Assembly (NCBI GenBank): GCA_963733765.1
Contig: CAVTEI010000003.1
Coordinates: 930,001-994,000, forward strand
Source of the DNA: DATKAS01 sp963733765
GTDB taxonomy: Bacteria > Actinomycetota > Acidimicrobiia > Acidimicrobiales > DATKAS01
Length of the DNA: 64,000 bases
Direction of reading: 5' to 3'
The notes below the pieces were generated by a model. It saw only the letters and a list, made by a program, of their open reading frames with translations. It was not told where the DNA came from and did no database searches. Made by a program: the position numbers and the translations under genes. Of the stretch, positions 7,274-16,455 are shown in pieces. The stretch's first letter is position 1. Each line of letters opens with the position of its first letter.

Positions 7274-8644
7274 TCACGCGCGGCCTGATTGGATCACGAT
7301 GGCGGAGATCGCCATGCCCACGCCGAGCGAGGCGAGCGCAACTGTGCGCTTGCCCTGGCGAAGGGCGGAGTCGATCGCCACCGCGGTGACGAGCACGACG
7401 CCCACGACGATGTCCTGTGACGGCGAGTCGATCTTGAGCAGCACCATGCCTGAACGCAGCGACTGCATGATGACCGCACCGAGGACTGCACCCGGGATCG
7501 TGCCGATGCCGCCGGCAAACGATGCCCCGCCGATCACCGCCGCAGCGATGACGTCGAGCTCGTTCTGCACTCCGAGGTTGGTCACCGCCCCGTTCAGGCG
7601 AGCGGTCTGAATCACGGCGCTCACCGCGACCAAGACGCCCATCAGCGTGAACGTCAGCATCACCGTGCGGCGGGTGTTGATACCGCCGAGCTCGGCGGCC
7701 TCGGGGTTGCCGCCGTAGGCATAGACGTACCGACCGAAGCGGCGGCGCTTCGCGAGGTAGCTCATCAGCAGCGTGACGGCAATCAGGATCACCACCGGGT
7801 ACGCGATGCCGGTTGGGTCGCCCGTGATGGGCGAGTCGTAGCTGTTCGCCACGAGACCCACCCCCGCGAGCACGACCCCGCAACCGACGATGCCCAGCGT
7901 GACCTCGGCCCACATCGGCCGGACGTCGAGCTCGTACCGCATCCGTCGCCGCCGTGCGAGCACGAGGCTCAGGACGATCCCTACACAGGCGACGAGGGCC
8001 AGCAGCCAGCTCCGCCAGTCCCCGAGCGCGCCCTCGGCCCCACCGCCCAATCGCTGGAACGTCTCGTCGAGCGGCGCAAGCGTCTGCCCCTGCTTGCCTC
8101 CCATGCGGAAGATACCGCCGCGCCAGACGAGGAAGCCGCCGAGCGTGACGATGAACGCAGGAACGCCTGCGTACGCGACGAGGAATCCCTGGGCCGAGCC
8201 CGCGACCGCGCCGAGCAGCAGGCCGAACAGGATCGCGAAGATCCAGGCGTAGGACTCGCTCCCCAGGCCACCGACGGTCACGTCGACACCGAAGAACGCG
8301 AACATGCCGTCGGTCTGGACGAGCGCCATCGCGTAGCCGATGAAGCCGAGCATCGACCCGACCGAGAGGTCGATGTTCCGCGACACGATCAGGAGCACCA
8401 TGCCCGTGGCCATGATGGCGATGGACGTGCTCTGGACCGAGAGGTTCCACAAGTTGCGGGCGGTGAGGAAGCCGCCGCCGGAGACGATGTGGAACGCGAT
8501 CCAGATCGCCAGCAGGGCGACCACCATCCCGAAGAGCCGCGAGTCGATCTCGGTCGATGCGAACATCGACCGCCACGACCGTGCGGCCCCGGGTGGGGCG
8601 GCGGTGGCCGCCGCCGCGTCCTTCGGTGTCTCCACCGTGGTCAT
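7274..8644 (-). CDS. Sugar ABC transporter permease (XylH type)
   Basis: A 456-residue multi-pass membrane protein of the BPD_transp_2 family. Hydrophobic segments include MVVALLAIWIAFHIV, ATGMVLLIVS and PAFIVTLGGFLVW. The diagnostic loops SRNIDLSVGSMLGF (about 105) and VIGGASFAGGIGTIPGAVLG (about 375) are present. A cytoplasmic N-terminal stretch rich in Ala/Pro precedes TM1. It probably forms a homodimer that moves the sugar delivered by the lipoprotein encoded upstream, driven by the ATPase encoded 12 bases downstream. Confidence 0.92.
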   Translation of the reverse strand: MTTVETPKDAAAATAAPPGAARSWRSMFASTEIDSRLFGMVVALLAIWIAFHIVSGGGFLTARNLWNLSVQSTSIAIMATGMVLLIVSRNIDLSVGSMLGFIGYAMALVQTDGMFAFFGVDVTVGGLGSESYAWIFAILFGLLLGAVAGSAQGFLVAYAGVPAFIVTLGGFLVWRGGIFRMGGKQGQTLAPLDETFQRLGGGAEGALGDWRSWLLALVACVGIVLSLVLARRRRMRYELDVRPMWAEVTLGIVGCGVVLAGVGLVANSYDSPITGDPTGIAYPVVILIAVTLLMSYLAKRRRFGRYVYAYGGNPEAAELGGINTRRTVMLTFTLMGVLVAVSAVIQTARLNGAVTNLGVQNELDVIAAAVIGGASFAGGIGTIPGAVLGAVIMQSLRSGMVLLKIDSPSQDIVVGVVLVTAVAIDSALRQGKRTVALASLGVGMAISAIVIQSGRA

Positions 8645-8674
8645 GATGTCCCCCCGCGTGTGCCCATGAGTGAC

Positions 8675-8714
8675 ACGTGCCCCCCGCCCAGGTGAGCCTG
8701 GACGAGGGGCACGT
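8675..8714 (-). promoter_or_regulatory. Intercistronic hairpin between xylF-like and xylH-like genes
   Basis: ACGTGCCCC (8675-8683) pairs with GGGGCACGT (8706-8714), enclosing a CCAGG/CCTGG mini-hairpin. Read in the gene direction it has no U-tract. It may therefore stabilise the binding-protein message or partly attenuate transcription, as is common after abundant binding proteins. Confidence 0.55.
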
Positions 8715-8758
8715 TTTAGTGCAGTGCTACCGGGTGGTGCAGTGCGAACGGCTACCGG

Positions 8759-9853
8759 TTACGGGCAGGCCGCGACCGAACCGGCCTCGACGCCCTCGCA
8801 CAGGGTCTCCTCGTCGATCCATCCCGCGTCGATCACGACGTCGAGGTTGTCCTGGGTGATCGGCTGCGGAGTCAGCAGGATCGACGTCATCTCGACGCCG
8901 CCGCCCGTCGTGAACGGAGCTGTGCCCGCCACCGCGCCGATGTCGGGGTTCTCGCAGAGCGCGAGGGCCGACTCACCGGCCGACGTGCCGAGCAGGCGGG
9001 CGTCCTTCCAGACGTCCACAGTCTGCGTGCCGAGGGCGACGCGGTTCAGTGCCGCCAGGTCGCCGTCCTGACCCGACACCGGGACCTGGCCGTCGAGGCC
9101 CTGGGCGGCGAGCGCAGCGATGACGCCGCCGGCCATGCCGTCGTTCTCGGAGAGAACGGCCTGGATGTCGTTGTCCTCGGCCGTCAGGAACTGCTCCATC
9201 TGAGTCTGGGCGATCGCCGGATCCCAGTTGTCGGTGTAGGTCTCGCCGACGATCACGATGTCGCCCGCAGCCACGGCGTCACCGATGACCTCTTCCATGC
9301 CCTCGCGGAGGAAGTCGGCATTGGCGTCGGCCTGGTTGCCCTTCATGATCACGTAGTTGCCCGTCGGCACCGCGGCGAAGATGGCTTCAGCCTCCATGCG
9401 CCCGACCTCGATGTTGTCGAAGGTGATGTAGAGCGCCTCCGGGTCCTCGATCAGTCGGTCGTACGCGATGACCGGGATGCCTTGGCCGATCGCGGCCTCT
9501 ACCGACGGCATGATCGCCGTGCCGTCTTGGGCCAGGATGACCAGCACGTTGGCGCCCTGCGAGATCAAGTTCTCGACGTTGGTGGCCTGGGTCTCGGCCG
9601 ACGACTTCGCGTCGTTCGAGATGTAGGTGCCGCCGCCGGCCTCGATGGCCTCCTGCATCGCGGGCTCGTCCCACTTCGCCCAGCGCTCTTCCTGGTAGTT
9701 GTTCCAGGAGACGCCGACCACGCAGTCGCCCTCCGCCGCCGCTCCGCCGGTCGTCGCGGCAGCGTCGTCGCCGCCGTCGCTGTCGTCGCCGCAGGCGGCG
9801 AGAACCATCGCCGCGCTGACCGCGGCCAGTACTGCTACCCGTCGAAATCGCAT
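8759..9853 (-). CDS. Sugar ABC transporter substrate-binding lipoprotein (XylF type)
   Basis: A 364-residue protein beginning MRFRRVAVLAAVSAAM with lipobox LAACG, so it is exported and lipid-anchored. A short Asp/Gly/Thr linker leads into a periplasmic-binding fold: GVSWNNYQEERW, GANVLVILAQDG, GIPVIAYDRLIED, ITFDNIEVGRMEAE, and AVLSENDGMAGGV with VSGQDGDLAAL. The IAYDRLI and SENDGMA stretches are typical of the xylose-binding family. The ATG at 9853 has GGGGG five bases upstream. The frame is open further upstream but has no start of its own with a signal peptide. Confidence 0.92.
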   Translation of the reverse strand: MRFRRVAVLAAVSAAMVLAACGDDSDGGDDAAATTGGAAAEGDCVVGVSWNNYQEERWAKWDEPAMQEAIEAGGGTYISNDAKSSAETQATNVENLISQGANVLVILAQDGTAIMPSVEAAIGQGIPVIAYDRLIEDPEALYITFDNIEVGRMEAEAIFAAVPTGNYVIMKGNQADANADFLREGMEEVIGDAVAAGDIVIVGETYTDNWDPAIAQTQMEQFLTAEDNDIQAVLSENDGMAGGVIAALAAQGLDGQVPVSGQDGDLAALNRVALGTQTVDVWKDARLLGTSAGESALALCENPDIGAVAGTAPFTTGGGVEMTSILLTPQPITQDNLDVVIDAGWIDEETLCEGVEAGSVAACP

Positions 9854-9907
9854 CAATTCCCCCTGCTCGTTTGGAAGCCCTGCAGTGCGGATCTGAGGGC
9901 TTTCGGG

Positions 9908-9956
9908 ACTATATCGGGACGCCCTGCCCGCGTATGGACCTGTCACACGACTGTGA
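9908..9956. promoter_or_regulatory. Divergent control region: -10 box for xylF-like gene and a TCACA/TGTGA palindrome
   Basis: On the minus strand TATAGT (9913-9908) is a good -10 box about 55 bases before the xylF-like ATG. Upstream of it lies the perfect palindrome TCACACGACTGTGA (9943-9956), between the transporter and the divergent CRTAC1 gene. The half-sites resemble CRP/FNR-family sites but in inverted order with a four-base gap, so the regulator is unknown. Confidence 0.4.
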
Positions 9957-9968
9957 TTCAATCCGCGC

Positions 9969-11570
9969 GTGCGTGTCATGGTCACGGTCCTCGCGGCCTT
10001 GCTCCTGTTGGCCGGTTGCGGCCGTGGCGACGAGTCCGCCAATCGCACACCACGCTTTGTCGACGAGACCACATCCTCCGGACTCGACCACCGGTATGAC
10101 GGAGAATTCGAGTTCTTCGTTGGCGGTGGAGTGGCCGCCTTCGACTGTGATGGCGACGGGCGCGACGAGCTCTTCCTCGCGGGCGGGAGCGAACCCGCTG
10201 CGCTGTTCCACAACGACTCCCCGGTCGGAGGCGCCCTCCGGTTCTCACCGATGCCGTCACCCATCACCGACCTCCCATCGGTGACCGGTGCGTATCCGCT
10301 CGACGTCGACAGCGATAACGACACCGATCTCGTCGTGCTCGGGCGCGACGGCGATGTGGTGCTGCGCGGTCTGGGTGAGTGCCGCTTCGAGCCCGCCGCC
10401 GAGGAGCTCGGACTCGATCTGCCCCCCGGATGGACGACCGCGTTCAGCGCGACGTGGGAGGCCTCGAACCCGCTGCCGACGCTCGCCTTCGGCCGATACC
10501 TCACGGAGGACAGAGCGGCTTGCGACGACAGCTGGCTGCTGCGACCCGACCCTTCCGGTGCTCGATACGCGGCCCCGATCGCGCTGGCGCCGGGCTACTG
10601 CACGCTGTCCATGTTGTTCAGCGACTGGAGCCACTCAGGTCAGCGCGACCTCCGCGTCTCGAACGACCGGCACTACTACCGGGACGGCGAAGAGCAGCTC
10701 TGGCGCATCGTGCCTGACGAACCACCGACGGCATACACCGAAGCCGACGGCTGGCGTCCCCTGCAGATCTGGGGCATGGGCATCGCCAGCCAGGACGTGA
10801 CCGACGATGGCCTCCCCGAGGTGTTTCTGACCAGCCAGGGCGACAACAAGCTCCAGACCCTTGCTGCGGGGGCGGAGCGGCCGGAGTACCGCGACGTCGC
10901 GCTCGACATGGGGGTCACCGCGCACCGGCCCTACACCGGTGACGACGTGCTGCCCTCCACCGCGTGGCATCCCGAGTTCGCGGACGTGAACAACGACGGG
11001 CATGCCGACTTGTTCGTGACGAAGGGAAACGTCGAGGCGCAGGTGGAGCAGGCGAGCGACGACCCGAGCAACCTGCTGATCGGGCAGGAGGATGGCTCGT
11101 TCGAGGAGCAGGGCGAGGCCGCGGGCATCGTCAGCTTCGAGCGCGCTCGTGGCGCCGCGATCGTCGACCTCAACCTCGACGGCTTGCTCGACATCGTCGT
11201 CGTCAACCGGCGTGCTCCGGTGACGCTCTGGCGCAACGTCGGACGAGGAGACGCGGCGCAGCCCGAGGCCATGGGTCACTGGATTGACGTCCGGCTCGAG
11301 CAGCCCGCGCCAAATCCCGATGCCATCGGCGCGTGGGTCGAGGTACGGGCGGACGGGCGCACGACCGAGCGCGAGGTCACGGTCGGCGGCGGGCACGTGA
11401 GCGGAGAGCTCGGCTGGCTGCACTCCGGCATCGGCACGGCGAGCGACGCCGAGGTCCGCGTGCAGTGGCCCGATGGCACCGTCGGACCGTGGATGACGAT
11501 GTCCGCTGGCGAGCGCGCGACGATCGTGCGCGGCGACCCGGCACCGCGTCCGTGGACGCTTAAGGAGTGA
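9969..11570 (+). CDS. CRTAC1/ASPIC-UnbV-like FG-GAP repeat lipoprotein
   Basis: A 533-residue exported lipoprotein: a short hydrophobic signal with lipobox LLAGCG. It continues as a beta-propeller of FG-GAP repeats, each with a calcium-binding-like Asp cluster: AAFDCDGDGRDELFL (about 60), YPLDVDSDNDTDLVVLG, ADVNNDGHADLFV and VDLNLDGLLDIVVVN. The C-terminus (GAWVEVRADGRT, VRVQWPDGTV) matches the ASPIC/UnbV domain that ends CRTAC1-like proteins. Start is GTG 9969 or ATG 9978. The M24-like gene follows after four bases, so they share a transcript. Function of bacterial CRTAC1 proteins is unsettled. Confidence 0.82.
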   Translation: MRVMVTVLAALLLLAGCGRGDESANRTPRFVDETTSSGLDHRYDGEFEFFVGGGVAAFDCDGDGRDELFLAGGSEPAALFHNDSPVGGALRFSPMPSPITDLPSVTGAYPLDVDSDNDTDLVVLGRDGDVVLRGLGECRFEPAAEELGLDLPPGWTTAFSATWEASNPLPTLAFGRYLTEDRAACDDSWLLRPDPSGARYAAPIALAPGYCTLSMLFSDWSHSGQRDLRVSNDRHYYRDGEEQLWRIVPDEPPTAYTEADGWRPLQIWGMGIASQDVTDDGLPEVFLTSQGDNKLQTLAAGAERPEYRDVALDMGVTAHRPYTGDDVLPSTAWHPEFADVNNDGHADLFVTKGNVEAQVEQASDDPSNLLIGQEDGSFEEQGEAAGIVSFERARGAAIVDLNLDGLLDIVVVNRRAPVTLWRNVGRGDAAQPEAMGHWIDVRLEQPAPNPDAIGAWVEVRADGRTTEREVTVGGGHVSGELGWLHSGIGTASDAEVRVQWPDGTVGPWMTMSAGERATIVRGDPAPRPWTLKE

Positions 11571-11574
11571 CGGC

Positions 11575-12960
11575 ATGGCAACGACGCAGACCACCGCCCG
11601 GTTGGCCGAGATCCCGTTGCCGGATTTCGGTATGCCCGACACCGAGCCGCTGCTCGCCACGACGATCTTCGCCGAGCGGCTGGCGCGCCTCCGCTCGGCT
11701 ATGCACGCACGCGGATACAGCCACCTCGTCGTCTGGGCCGACCGCGAGCACAGCGCCAACCTCGCCTATGTCAGCGGCTTCGACCCGCGCTTCGAGGAGG
11801 CAGTGTTGATCGTCGGGCGCTCCGGCGAGCCGGCCGTCCTGGTGGGCAACGAATGCGCGGGCATGGCGGCCGCCGCCCCCCTACCGATGCGGCTTGTGTC
11901 CTTCCAAGACTTGAGCCTCCCGGGCCAGCCCCGCGATGCCTCCGCATCACTGCCCGAGATCCTCCGCGACGAGGGCATCTCGAGTGACAGCCGGGTCGGG
12001 GTCGTTGGCTGGAAGACGTACGCGGCCCGCGAGGTGATGGAGGCGCCGGCGTTCCTCGTCGACGCGCTCCGACGTGCGACTGCCGGCGGGCTCGTCGAGA
12101 ACGCGACCGACATCCTCATCGACACGTCCGACGGGCTGCGCGTGGTGAACGAGGTGCATCAACTCGCCGCGTTCGAGTGGGCGGCCTGCCAGACGTCCGC
12201 GGGCGTGCGCAGCGTCCTCACCGGGCTGCAGCCGGGCATGACCGAACGAGACTGCGCGCGGCTGCTGGGGTGGAACGGCGCCCCGCTGTCGTGTCACTTG
12301 ATGCTCACCGCCGGGCCGCGCGCGGCGCTCGGGTTGCTCAGTCCGGGCGACCGGCCGCTCGAGCGCGGCGATCCGTTCACCATCGCGTTCGGGATCTGGG
12401 GTGCGCTCAACTGCCGGGCCGGTTTCCTCGTCGAGGATGCCGACGAGCTGGCAGACGGAACAACCGACTACGTCGAGCGCCTTGTCGCGCCGTACTTCGA
12501 AGCGGTCGCCGAGTGGTACCGCGCGCTCCACGTCGGTCAGGTCGGTGGCGAGCTGCAGCGCATCGCCGACCACCACCTCGGCGACCCGTTCTTCGGTGTC
12601 CACCTCAATCCGGGCCACCAGCTGCACCTCGACGAGTGGGTCAACTCGCCGGTGTTTCCGGACTCCCGCGTCGAGCTGCGCTCGGGCATGACGCTGCAGT
12701 GCGACATCATCCCCGCCACTGGCACGCCCTACTTCACGACGAACATCGAAGACGGCGTCGCCCTCGCCGATGAGTCACTGCGCGGGGAGTTCGCGGCGGC
12801 GTATCCCGAGGCGTGGGGTCGCATCCAGATGCGGCGTCGCTTCATGGCGGACGCGCTCGGCATCGAGCTGCACGCCGACGTGCTGCCGTTCTCGAACCTC
12901 GCCGGCCACCTGACGCCGTTCCTGCTGCGCCCCGACCGGGCGATGACCGTCGCCGCCTGA
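11575..12960 (+). CDS. M24 (prolidase/creatinase-like) family protein with altered metal ligands
   Basis: A 461-residue protein. It has a creatinase-like N-terminal domain (residues 30-180: YSHLVVWADREHSANLAYVSGF) and a pita-bread M24 domain (190-450). In active aminopeptidases the two metals need Asp, Asp, His, Glu, Glu. Here the first region reads FTIAFGIWGALNCRAGF without the Asp pair. The His region LNPGHQLHLDEW is recognisable, the first Glu is replaced in LQCDIIPATG, and the last is kept in NIEDGV. It may be a non-metal hydrolase or a binding protein. It follows the CRTAC1 gene by four bases. Confidence 0.75.
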   Translation: MATTQTTARLAEIPLPDFGMPDTEPLLATTIFAERLARLRSAMHARGYSHLVVWADREHSANLAYVSGFDPRFEEAVLIVGRSGEPAVLVGNECAGMAAAAPLPMRLVSFQDLSLPGQPRDASASLPEILRDEGISSDSRVGVVGWKTYAAREVMEAPAFLVDALRRATAGGLVENATDILIDTSDGLRVVNEVHQLAAFEWAACQTSAGVRSVLTGLQPGMTERDCARLLGWNGAPLSCHLMLTAGPRAALGLLSPGDRPLERGDPFTIAFGIWGALNCRAGFLVEDADELADGTTDYVERLVAPYFEAVAEWYRALHVGQVGGELQRIADHHLGDPFFGVHLNPGHQLHLDEWVNSPVFPDSRVELRSGMTLQCDIIPATGTPYFTTNIEDGVALADESLRGEFAAAYPEAWGRIQMRRRFMADALGIELHADVLPFSNLAGHLTPFLLRPDRAMTVAA

Positions 12961-12966
12961 CGGCCC

Positions 12967-14512
12967 TCAGTCGTCCGCAGAGATCGGCAGCACCGCGACG
13001 TTGAGCCATCGAGCGCCGGTGGCTCGCCGCATGACGAACGTCTGGGCGAACGGCGACGATTCGCGCGCTTGCAGGTTGCCCGCGGCGTCGTAGGTCTCGG
13101 TGATCACCTCGCCCTGCGACTCCAGACCGAGGCTCAGGCCGTCTTGCTTGCCGAACGGGACGAGCAGGGTGACGTGCACGTCGTCGATCTCATACCGCTC
13201 GACGTCAGTCGTTCCGCGCACTGCGCCTTCTCGCAGACGAGCCCGCATGTCGTCGAGCCGATCGCCGTGCGCCACGGCCTCCAGGATCGCGGGATCCGCG
13301 CGGAGCAACGCCTGGTTCTCGAGCTGAAGGTTTTCGACGAGGGTCAGGACGACCTCGCGGGCACCGGCGCCGGTGATCTCGTGGTTCCAATCCAGCACCT
13401 CCTGGTCGACCGAGATCGAGGGGAAGGTGGCCGGGTCGACCTCATGGGGCACGCGGCCCAACACGTCCGCGGCCGACGGGACCGCGCCACCTCGAGCCGG
13501 AGCCCCCGCCGCCACGATCGCCCCGCCGAGCGCGACGATCACCACGAGGAAGATCCCGATGCGAAGCACCAGCGGAGGCATCGTGACGTGCGCGCCGCGG
13601 CGGACGGCCGGTGCGAGCACGTCGACGAGCGGGCGGCATGCGCAGAGCACAACGAGACCGCCGAGGAGGGCGACCTTCGAGCCGAACTCGTTGGTCTGGG
13701 GTGCCATGAGAAGGGTGCTCGCCACAGCGACGAGGAACCCGAACAGCGACCCGACCTGAACGCGAGGACGGGACGGTCTTCGGGTCCGTGATCATGAAGA
13801 ACAGGAAGATCAGCACCTCCGGCGACGTGACGATCACGCGCCAGTAGTCGAAACCGGATACGGGCGCGAACGCCCAGCGAGCGACCATCGAATGACCCGA
13901 CGCCGCGAGCACCCCGATGCCCGCGGCGAGCGTGACCCAGAACGTGGCCGCCATGGCGAGGAGCCCGATGCGGGCGGTGATGAGGAGTCCGCCGCCGATG
14001 ATCACCGCGTACGCCACGATCATCGCGGTGTTCAGGGGGGCCCACCAGAAGTCGAGCGGCTCGAGCCGCGTGCTGCCGAAGACGATGAACACGACGACGA
14101 GCCCGACGTTCGACGGGTTGAACACGTGGGCACCGCGGTAGCGAATGAGGTACTTGGTCGCGAGCGAGAACGCCGCCACCCCGGCGAACACCCACCACGC
14201 GTGTGTGCTCCAGGGATCGTCCACGGGCGTGCTGGGCACACGCAGGATCAGCGCGACACCGCTTCCCGTCAACATCGCGCTCGCCGGCCACACGAAGGCT
14301 CGTTGTGATCGGAACGTCAGCGTCGCTTCGATGACGAAGCACGTGAGGATCGCAGCGAGGATCTGCGGCACGGTGACCTGGAAGTGCAGTGACGTCTGAC
14401 CGAGCACGTGGATCGTGATGATGATGGCGGCGACATGCAGCCGCGGGTCGCGAACGTCCGGCAGGGTCGCCGGGTAGGTCGTCGTGCCGAGCGTGAGCGT
14501 TCGCGTGCTCAC
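12967..14512 (-). CDS. RnfD/NqrB-like membrane protein with extra C-terminal domain, one frameshift
   Basis: The N-terminal ~250 residues hold several membrane segments and RnfD-type loops (GAHVFNPSNVGLVVVF, RLEPLDFWWAP, FFMITDPKTVPSS). The frame is lost near 13762. After a one-base correction it continues VGSLFGFLVAVASTLLMAP, another membrane segment and a ~200-residue soluble C-terminus (SVDQEVLDWNHEITG). RnfD and NqrB are flavin-carrying subunits of ion-pumping electron-transfer complexes, but no other rnf gene is visible. GTG 14512 lies four bases after the upstream stop; an earlier in-frame ATG is at 14548. It could be a lone redox membrane protein. Confidence 0.65.
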
Positions 14513-14516
14513 GTCG

Positions 14517-15083
14517 TCAGGTCGTTCCGACGCCGAGCGCGTCGGCAACTCGGTTGATGTAGTTGAACCACGCGGCGATCAACGTGATCTGAAGGATGGC
14601 GCGGTCATCGAAGCCGACGGCACGCAAGCGGGCGTGGTGTTCGTCGGTCACACTCGTGGCGTCGAGCGTGATCTGCTCTGCGTACTCGAGCATGGCTCGG
14701 TCGGCGTCGCTGATCGGCGCGCTACGGAAGCCATGACGGATGTCGTCGGCGAGCTCCTCGTCCAACGTGGCGCGACGGAGGAACTCCGTATGAGACACGG
14801 TGCAGTAGTAGGTGCGATTCGTTGCCGACACCACCGTGGCGATCATCTCGTGCTGGCGCCGATCGAGCGGCAGCTCTGGCGACATCAGCGCGCCGAACGT
14901 GGCGAACGCGTGATGCAGCGCCTCGGGGATCAGCGAATGAGCCGCCACGATGCCGTCTTCATCGGCGACGAACGGCGCGACCGGTGTCGCGTACTCGCTC
15001 GGATACAGGGCGTGCTGCGCCTCCCGCGCGAGACGCAGCGCTTCGTCGGCGTCGTCGAATGCGACCGTCTTGATGCGAGTCAT
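14517..15083 (-). CDS. Carboxymuconolactone decarboxylase/AhpD-like protein
   Basis: A 188-residue all-helical protein similar to 'peroxidase-related' CMD enzymes: LPLDRRQHEMIATVVSATN (about 75), then RTYYCTVSHTEFLRR. AhpD-type proteins use CxxC with a nearby His. Here the first Cys is replaced by Thr (T-Y-Y-C), leaving a single Cys and His, so a classic disulfide cycle is unlikely. The C-terminal ILQITLIAAWFNYINRVADAL is a family hallmark. The gene is probably co-transcribed with the RnfD-like gene, which may point to a shared redox role. Confidence 0.82.
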   Translation of the reverse strand: MTRIKTVAFDDADEALRLAREAQHALYPSEYATPVAPFVADEDGIVAAHSLIPEALHHAFATFGALMSPELPLDRRQHEMIATVVSATNRTYYCTVSHTEFLRRATLDEELADDIRHGFRSAPISDADRAMLEYAEQITLDATSVTDEHHARLRAVGFDDRAILQITLIAAWFNYINRVADALGVGTT

Positions 15084-15141
15084 CGCCCGCAGCCCCCCAC
15101 GTCCATGGATGGCACGGTAGATCGCAGAATCACGAGGATCA

Positions 15142-15161
15142 CACCGCGGACCGCCGCGGTG
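15142..15161 (-). terminator. Short perfect hairpin downstream of xylA
   Basis: CACCGCGG and CCGCGGTG form an eight-base stem with a four-base loop just after the xylose isomerase stop. No U-run follows, so it is either a weak terminator or a 3' stabiliser. Confidence 0.4.
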
Positions 15162-15168
15162 CGCGCGC

Positions 15169-16356
15169 TCAGCGAGCGCCGAGCAGGTGCTCGAGCGCGA
15201 GCTGGCTGAGCCGAACGAAGCCGTAGCCCTTCACTCCGAGAGTGTCGGCGTCGAAGCTCTCGAACGCGGACCGATCGGCAAGCAGGTCTGAGATCGACTC
15301 GTCCGGGGCGAGCGTCGGCTGGGCGAGCTCGGGCACCTTGCTCTCGGCCAGTGCGGCCTGTACCTCGGGATCGGCGCGGTACGCCGCGGCCCGCTCCTTC
15401 AAGAGGAGGTACGTGCGCATGTTCGCCGCGGCCGAGACCCAGACCCCGTCGATGTCCTCGGTGCGGAGTGGCTTGTAGTCGAAGTGGCGCGGTCCCTCGT
15501 ACGCGCGCCGCCCGCGGGGCCGCCGCTTTCCAAGAGGTCGACGAGGAAGAACGCACTCATCACGTCGCCGTGACCGAACACGAGGTCTTGGTCGTACTTC
15601 ACGCCGCGCTGACCGTTGAGGTCGATGTGGAAGAGCTTGTCCTGCCAGAGCGCCTGCGCGATGCCATGGACGAAGTTGAGCCCGGCCATCTGCTCGTGGC
15701 CGACCTCCGGGTTGAGGCCGACCATCTCGCTGTGCTCGAGCGTCGTGATGAACGCCAGCGCGTGGCCGATCGTCGGCAGCAGGATGTCGCCGCGCGGCTC
15801 GTTCGGCTTGGGTTCGAGTGCGAAGCGGATGCGATATCCGCGGTCGACGACGTACTCGCGCGAGCGTGTCGAGGCCCTCGCGGTAGCGGTCGAGGGCGGC
15901 ACGCACGTCCTTCGCGGCGTCGGTCTCCGAGCCCTCGCGTCCGCCCCAGAAGACGTATGTCTCGGCGCCGAGCTCGGCGGCCAGGTCGAGGTTGCGCATG
16001 ACCTTGCGGAGCGCGTACCGGCGCACAGCGCGGTCGTTGCTGGTGAACGCGCCGTCCTTGAACACGGGGTGGAAGAACAGGTTCGTCGTGACCATCGGCA
16101 CGACGAGGCCGGTCTCTTCGAGCGCCGCCCGGAACCGCTTGATCAGCCGTTCGCGCTCGCCGTCGGGCGAGCCCATCGGCACCACGTCGTCGTCGTGGAA
16201 GCTGACGCCGTACGCGCCGAGCTCGGCGAGCCGGTGCACCGACTCGACCGGGTCGAGGGCGGGGCGAGTGGCGTCGCCGAAGGGGTCGCGGGCTTGCCAA
16301 CCCACGGTCCACAGGCCGAAGGAGAAACGATCTTCACGCGTGGGTGTCACAGCCAT
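15169..16356 (-). CDS. xylA: Xylose isomerase, interrupted by two frameshifts
   Basis: It converts D-xylose to D-xylulose in the cytoplasm. ATG 16356 has AGGAG nine bases upstream. The actinobacterial-type sequence is clear: FSFGLWTVGWQARDPFG at the start, SFHDDDVVP (active-site His), ALEPKPNEPRGD, NPEVGHEQMAGLNFVHG, HIDLNGQRGVKYDQD and FDYKPLRTEDIDGVW. The catalytic His, Lys and metal-binding Glu/Asp are all present. The reading frame switches near 15858 (one extra base) and again near 15513 (one missing base), so the native length of about 395 residues is recovered only after correction. No xylB or xylR is adjacent. Confidence 0.9.
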   Translation of the reverse strand: MAVTPTREDRFSFGLWTVGWQARDPFGDATRPALDPVESVHRLAELGAYGVSFHDDDVVPMGSPDGERERLIKRFRAALEETGLVVPMVTTNLFFHPVFKDGAFTSNDRAVRRYALRKVMRNLDLAAELGAETYVFWGGREGSETDAAKDVRAALDRYREGLDTLARVRRRPRISHPLRTRTQAERAARRHPAADDRPRAGVHHDARAQRDGRPQPGGRPRADGRAQLRPWHRAGALAGQALPHRPQRSARREVRPRPRVRSRRRDECVLPRRPLGKRRPRGRRAYEGPRHFDYKPLRTEDIDGVWVSAAANMRTYLLLKERAAAYRADPEVQAALAESKVPELAQPTLAPDESISDLLADRSAFESFDADTLGVKGYGFVRLSQLALEHLLGAR

Positions 16357-16455
16357 CGAGTGCTCCTGACTGCCCTGAGATTGGTCACTCGGGGCACTAC
16401 GCCGCGCCCGAACGACCAATCCCGTGGGCGGATGGGGCCGGATGCGTCCATCGTG

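Noticed and set aside
6329..7288. A 319-codon plus-strand frame opposite the sugar ABC ATPase
   Set aside because: It starts inside tRNA-Tyr and lies wholly antisense to a gene with complete ABC motifs.
9854..10504. An N-terminal extension of the xylF-like gene by over 200 codons
   Set aside because: The upstream part overlaps the CRTAC1 gene, is Ser/Arg/Pro-rich and would bury the lipoprotein signal. The ATG at 9853 has a ribosome binding site.
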